NCBI GenBank assembly: GCA_005656395.1 | Contig: SRSI01000014.1 | Location: 1-64,000, forward strand | Length of the DNA stretch: 64,000 nt | Source of the DNA: Strongyloides papillosus | Lineage: Eukaryota > Nematoda > Chromadorea > Rhabditida > Strongyloididae | Direction of reading: 5' to 3' | In this document: piece after piece, positions 59,966-64,000 of the stretch | How positions within the stretch are numbered: position 1 is the stretch's first letter | Layout of the letters: each line of letters opens with the position of its first letter | Made by a program: the position numbers and the translations under genes | Notes under the pieces: generated by a model | The model's database searches: none | Seen by the model: only the letters and a program-made list of their open reading frames with translations | Told to the model about the DNA's origin: nothing

Positions 59966-61309
59966 ATGGTAGGAATAATGGATAATGATGAGACTGCTCT
60001 ATTGACACATCACTATCAAATTATTGATGTTATTGAAAAAGGACCACTATCCTCTATCTATAAAGCTATACATAGAGTTTCTGGAAAGACATTCACAGTA
60101 AAAACAATTTCACTTTCAAAATCTACCTCAAAAAATGATTCATCTCCTAATATTGTTATTAAGAGTGAGGATGCTGATAAAGAAATTGAGATTTGTGCTG
60201 ACCTTAAAAATCCATATTTAGCACAGTTGAAGGATGTCATCAAAGGTGACACTGCTGTCCATATGGTTTTTGAGTACCTCGAGGGTAGTGATATTTGTTT
60301 TGAAATCGTCAAGAGAGCCACAGCTGGTTTTGTGTACTCGGAAGCTGTGGCATCACATTATATGAAACAGTTGTTTGAAGCTTTAAGTTATATGCACTCA
60401 CAAAATATCATTCACAGGGATATTAGGCCTCATAATATTTTACTTGCATCAAGGGATAATAATGCACCTCTTAAATTAAGGGGGTTTGGAGCGGCTTTTA
60501 GGTTGTTGAATAAAGATTCATTGTGTGACCAAGGTAAGGTTGGTATACCACAATTTATGGCTCCGGAGATGGTTAAAAATCAACCATACAATACATCAGT
60601 TGATATTTGGTCTGCTGGTGTTCTTCTATATTTATTATTAACAGGAAAAACTCCCTTCAATGGGACAACTCAAGATATCTATGATTCAATTACCAATGGA
60701 ACACTATCATTTGATACCCCTTACTTTAATTTAATAACAGAACCAGCAAAAGATTTACTAAAAAAACTACTCATACCACAACCAGAGGATCGCCCAACAG
60801 CAGAAGATTGTCTCAGACACCCATGGATATGCGAAAAAATGGTCCCAAATAGGAAGCATTTAGTGGAGGTTGTGGAGAATGTGAAGGGATACAATCAAAG
60901 GAGGCAATTAAAGTCAAATATTATATCAGTTATCAACCACCCCAACTGGGAATTACCAACTTCTTCCACTTTAACGTCATCGCAGACCTCAGATAATATG
61001 ATAACAGAAGGCATCCTACCAGAGGGTGATGTCTGTGATATGGGAACAATTAACAGTATAACTAGTGAAGCTGTCATGACTGGTTATGGAAATAATAATC
61101 ATCAATCTTCTAATAATGGTAGTCAGACGTCGGCTATTGAAAAAGTGAGAGTGAAAGTTTTTGTAATTAATAATATTTTTTGTTTATAGATATTAACTTC
61201 ATTGGATCAGATAGCAATATTGACGGATCGTAATAATTCTCTAAACTCAATGGTGAATGATCACCTTTCGGGAGTCCTGGAAAATACTCATTTCCATGAT
61301 CTCCTAAAT
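59966..61309 (+). CDS. lin-2: LIN-2/CASK, first two exons (CaM-kinase-like domain and start of L27)
   Basis: Exon 1 59966-61144 and exon 2 61190-61309 are both in phase 0, with a 45-bp intron. Residues 17-295 are the CaM-kinase-like domain of CASK, including a near-identical stretch CFEIVKRATAGFVYSEAVAS. Lys46 is in TVKTI, HRD at 150-152, GFG replaces DFG at 173-175, and MAPEMV follows. Exon 2 (ILTSLDQIAILTDRNNSL.., FHDLL) is the first L27 domain. CASK/LIN-2 is a membrane-associated scaffold that with LIN-7 and LIN-10 localises receptors and channels. GFG is the hallmark of the CASK pseudokinase. Here, unlike human CASK, the loop reads HRDIRPHN, so Asn157 is retained and the usual Lys is Arg. 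The PDZ, SH3 and guanylate-kinase exons are not seen before the window ends. Confidence 0.93.
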
Positions 61310-62611
61310 GTAAGTTTGCTTCTTCATAAATATACAAAAGTTTAACAAAAAAAATTTCCAATAAATAATAATAATACAAAGACATATACAAATATACATA
61401 TAAATATTCTTAAAAATTCTCCCCATCTCTCTTTACAATGATATTATATTTAAAGAATAATTCAATTTATCCTCATCTATAAATATATATATATTCTAGG
61501 GACAAAGTTGAAATTCTTTCTATTTAATAAACATATATATACACATTTATATTCCTCTGTTGTGATATTTAAAGTTATCTTTATCAAAAAATTAATATTT
61601 CTATATACAAAAATATTTTCGCAAAATCCACACAATATCTAAGGAAATTTTTAATAAATACTATTATTTATATTTAAAATTAATAAAAAAAACTATTAGG
61701 TAAATAAAGGAAGTATATTTGTGTTGAAAGAATAAAATTTCGAATGACGAAATTTTCCTAAACAATTCTTTTATTTTATCAACAATCTTTTGCTTATATA
61801 TTTATATTCCTAATATATTATTATATAATGTTTCTTATTCTCCAAAATTGCTTTATTCACTTTTAAAATTCTTTTCACCCAAATTATGTATCTTCCCAAA
61901 AAGTAATTTGTCTACTTCTTTAACTTTAATATATCTATATGGAGGTTCATAAGTTTCTTTTCTGCATATATAACAAATAAATATAAACTTATATTAACAA
62001 GGAGATGTAACTGTTGATAGAATATGTCTATTTCTGAAGAAGACTTGCTTTATATTTGTTTAGATGACTTTTATATTATTTAAAAAGGTTGACATCCCGT
62101 TACATTTATTTTTATTAGTTAACTAAACTTCCTACTTTATTTTAAAATTCTTTTTTTATTATTTTTTTGCTTTTTTTAATGAGTTAGATAAATAAAGTGA
62201 GGTTGTGTTCTCATTTTAATCACGATAGATGATATATTTTTATCATCATCTATATTAAGGTGCCCTTTTTTTATCTGATATCTCAGTATGATTTTTCAAA
62301 AATCAACATATTTTTTTATTTATCACCTCCTTGATGATGTAATGTAGATACGTAAGTCTAATGAAGTCATAAAACGTGACATATTAAGAGGCATATAAAA
62401 TAGACCTACCTCTAAAAAAATATTATTATTTATCATCATTAATTACCATTAAATTAACGTCATACCCACCATTGATATTTGATTTTGAAGAGTACCTTTT
62501 TTTATCACTAATGTTATTATTATTACTTATAGTTTAAAATTATCATATTTATCTATTATCTTTCTCCTCTACATATGCTAAGTAATTTTTTTTCTAACGA
62601 TAAAAAGTATA
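61310..62611. other. probable lin-2 intron
   Basis: Starts with a GTAAGT donor. AT-rich; no exon matching the rest of L27 was found. Confidence 0.5.
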
Positions 62612-62938
62612 ATGCAAAGTAATAATTCAATATTAATACCCTCCAGCAAGAGGAGTACTGTTAAAAAAAATGCTAAAATATCAAGATCAGTGTCTTTCTC
62701 GTTACCAGTTAAGAGTATCTATTACTCTCCTAAATCACCAACTTCGAAGGCAGGTGGAGGGAAACAAGAAATTATTGAAAAAGTTATCATAAAAGATGAT
62801 CCAGAAGAATGGAATCTCGAGATTCCCATCCTTTCTATATCACTTTCACCAACAACAACCCTATCGCAATCCTCCTCCAACAATAGTTCTAACAATGGTT
62901 CTCCAACTCATGTAACGACCGTTAAATTGAAACAAAAG
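62612..62938 (+). CDS. candidate exon, perhaps an alternative lin-2 start
   Basis: An ATG-initiated frame of about 109 codons (MQSNNSILIPSSKRSTVKKN..) is rich in Ser/Pro/Lys and then Ser/Asn, and ends at a possible donor (aaacaaaag/gtttgt). It has better codon variety than the flanking DNA. An in-frame stop lies 12 bases upstream and no good acceptor precedes it, so it looks like a first coding exon. In C. elegans lin-2 is reported to have a short isoform lacking the kinase domain, and this could be such a start. It could also belong to an unrelated gene. No domain recognised. Confidence 0.4.
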
Positions 62939-64000
62939 GTTTGTTATCATCAATTTTACTATTTATATTCCCTATACACTTTATTAAATTGTTTAACTAT
63001 CTCCAATGGACTTGCCCTTTAGATGTCTTTAGAGATAACAAAAGAAAGATATATAGTACTTTAATGTTAATCCTATTTCCTAGTTTATTTTTTAATCTTT
63101 TATTATCTCTTTTTTATTGCCAACTTACTTTCTACGTTGTCTTTTTTTATTTTAAACATTACAGTGCAAAAAAAGTTTTTGTATCGTTTTATGAATTATT
63201 GCTCATCCAATATAAATTTATGAGATAATAATCGTGAAATAGTAGTAGTAAAAGTATAAAAAAACATGTAGAGAGGATATTGGATATAGACAGGAAATAC
63301 TATAGGAATTATATTCATAATCCAATAGATATATCTAGATAAATATCCTATTTTTTGAATTTTTTTATACATAAATTATAAATACTCTGATTTCCCCCAG
63401 GAGAGGTATTCAATTTTTTATTAAATGATTAGACAAAATATATATTGCAAAAATAGTAAAAAAAGTAAAGAGTTAGATGAAATAAATATATTATAAATTT
63501 TTATCAATTATTACTTCTTTAAAAAATTACATATAAGTCAAAAAAGGAACTAAGAACATTTATCATTTTTCTTAAAAGTTTACTTAGGAAATTTTTGAAT
63601 TTTCATCTCATTTAAGGAGAAAAGATAATGTATAGTTAACTGTTGATATAACCACTTAATTAGGTCTTCTCTTCATCAGAAAAAGAAAACGTTTCCTTTA
63701 TGGATATTTATATAAATTGCTTTTCCTCCTTTTATCATTTCTCCTTATAAAAGTTAATGAGATTTTCTTATATATTTCTTTCAAAATTTATCTATTGACA
63801 GTTTCTTTTCTGTTTTTACAAAATAGAATTACTGTATAAATTTTAAATTGTGTCTGTCTCGAGGATTGTTTTTTAAAAACTCATATTTTTAATTAAAATA
63901 CATTCTTGAAAAAATTTTGCTTTCTAAAGTTTTGACAATATAGCTAAGCTTCATGTTAATTAAGTTACCATCCAATAATTATTCATCCTACACTAATCCT
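62939..64000. other. AT-rich sequence to the window end
   Basis: No exon supported. The open frame at 62941-63228 is hydrophobic AT-rich translation without features. Presumably intron. Confidence 0.4.

Overview
The window looks like nuclear DNA of a small, extremely AT-rich animal. The best guess is a nematode of the Strongyloides type. The evidence is a lin-2/CASK gene at the right end, eukaryotic tRNA genes (one with a 37-nt intron), very short GT..AG introns (44-60 nt) beside longer ones, and mariner, Mutator-like and non-LTR elements. The species assignment is inference; nothing in the sequence names the organism.

Left third (1-19 kb): a loose cluster of tRNA genes (Val, Leu, Ser, His, Arg, Gly) separated by kilobases of AT-rich DNA packed with transposon debris. 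This includes a decayed mariner (1574-2483) inside the left arm of a larger inverted-repeat element, and nests of small terminal-inverted-repeat (TIR) elements. At 15084-18801 an intact 1181-residue retrotransposon with a restriction-like endonuclease (RLE) sits inside a tRNA-Gly(UCC) gene. Both halves of the tRNA remain, with a 12-13 bp target duplication.

Middle (19.5-46.3 kb): a 26-kb element bounded by inverted repeats (19635-45586) and flanked by TA. It has landed inside a coding exon of a gene paralogous to one of its own genes; removing the insert and one TA restores the reading frame. Inside are three spliced, fully open genes: a 596-residue coiled-coil protein with a degenerate RNase H-like tail, a 332-residue unknown, and a 645-residue zinc-finger protein that may be the transposase. 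There is also a decayed intron-containing copy of the translation factor DENR and an 11-unit 188-bp tandem array. A 4.3-kb Mutator-like element (MULE) with a 9-bp target duplication has inserted into the left TIR; it carries a FLYWCH/MULE transposase with two in-frame stops and a ubiquitin-protease (USP) fragment.

Right (46-64 kb): decayed coding remnants, including a kinase-like pseudogene, and palindromic repeats. Beyond about 53 kb the DNA is quieter host sequence with a two-exon gene for a small membrane or secreted peptide and the start of lin-2. Its first two exons, covering the CaM-kinase-like domain and the start of the L27 domain, are clear; the PDZ, SH3 and guanylate-kinase parts must lie beyond the window or in exons I could not recognise.
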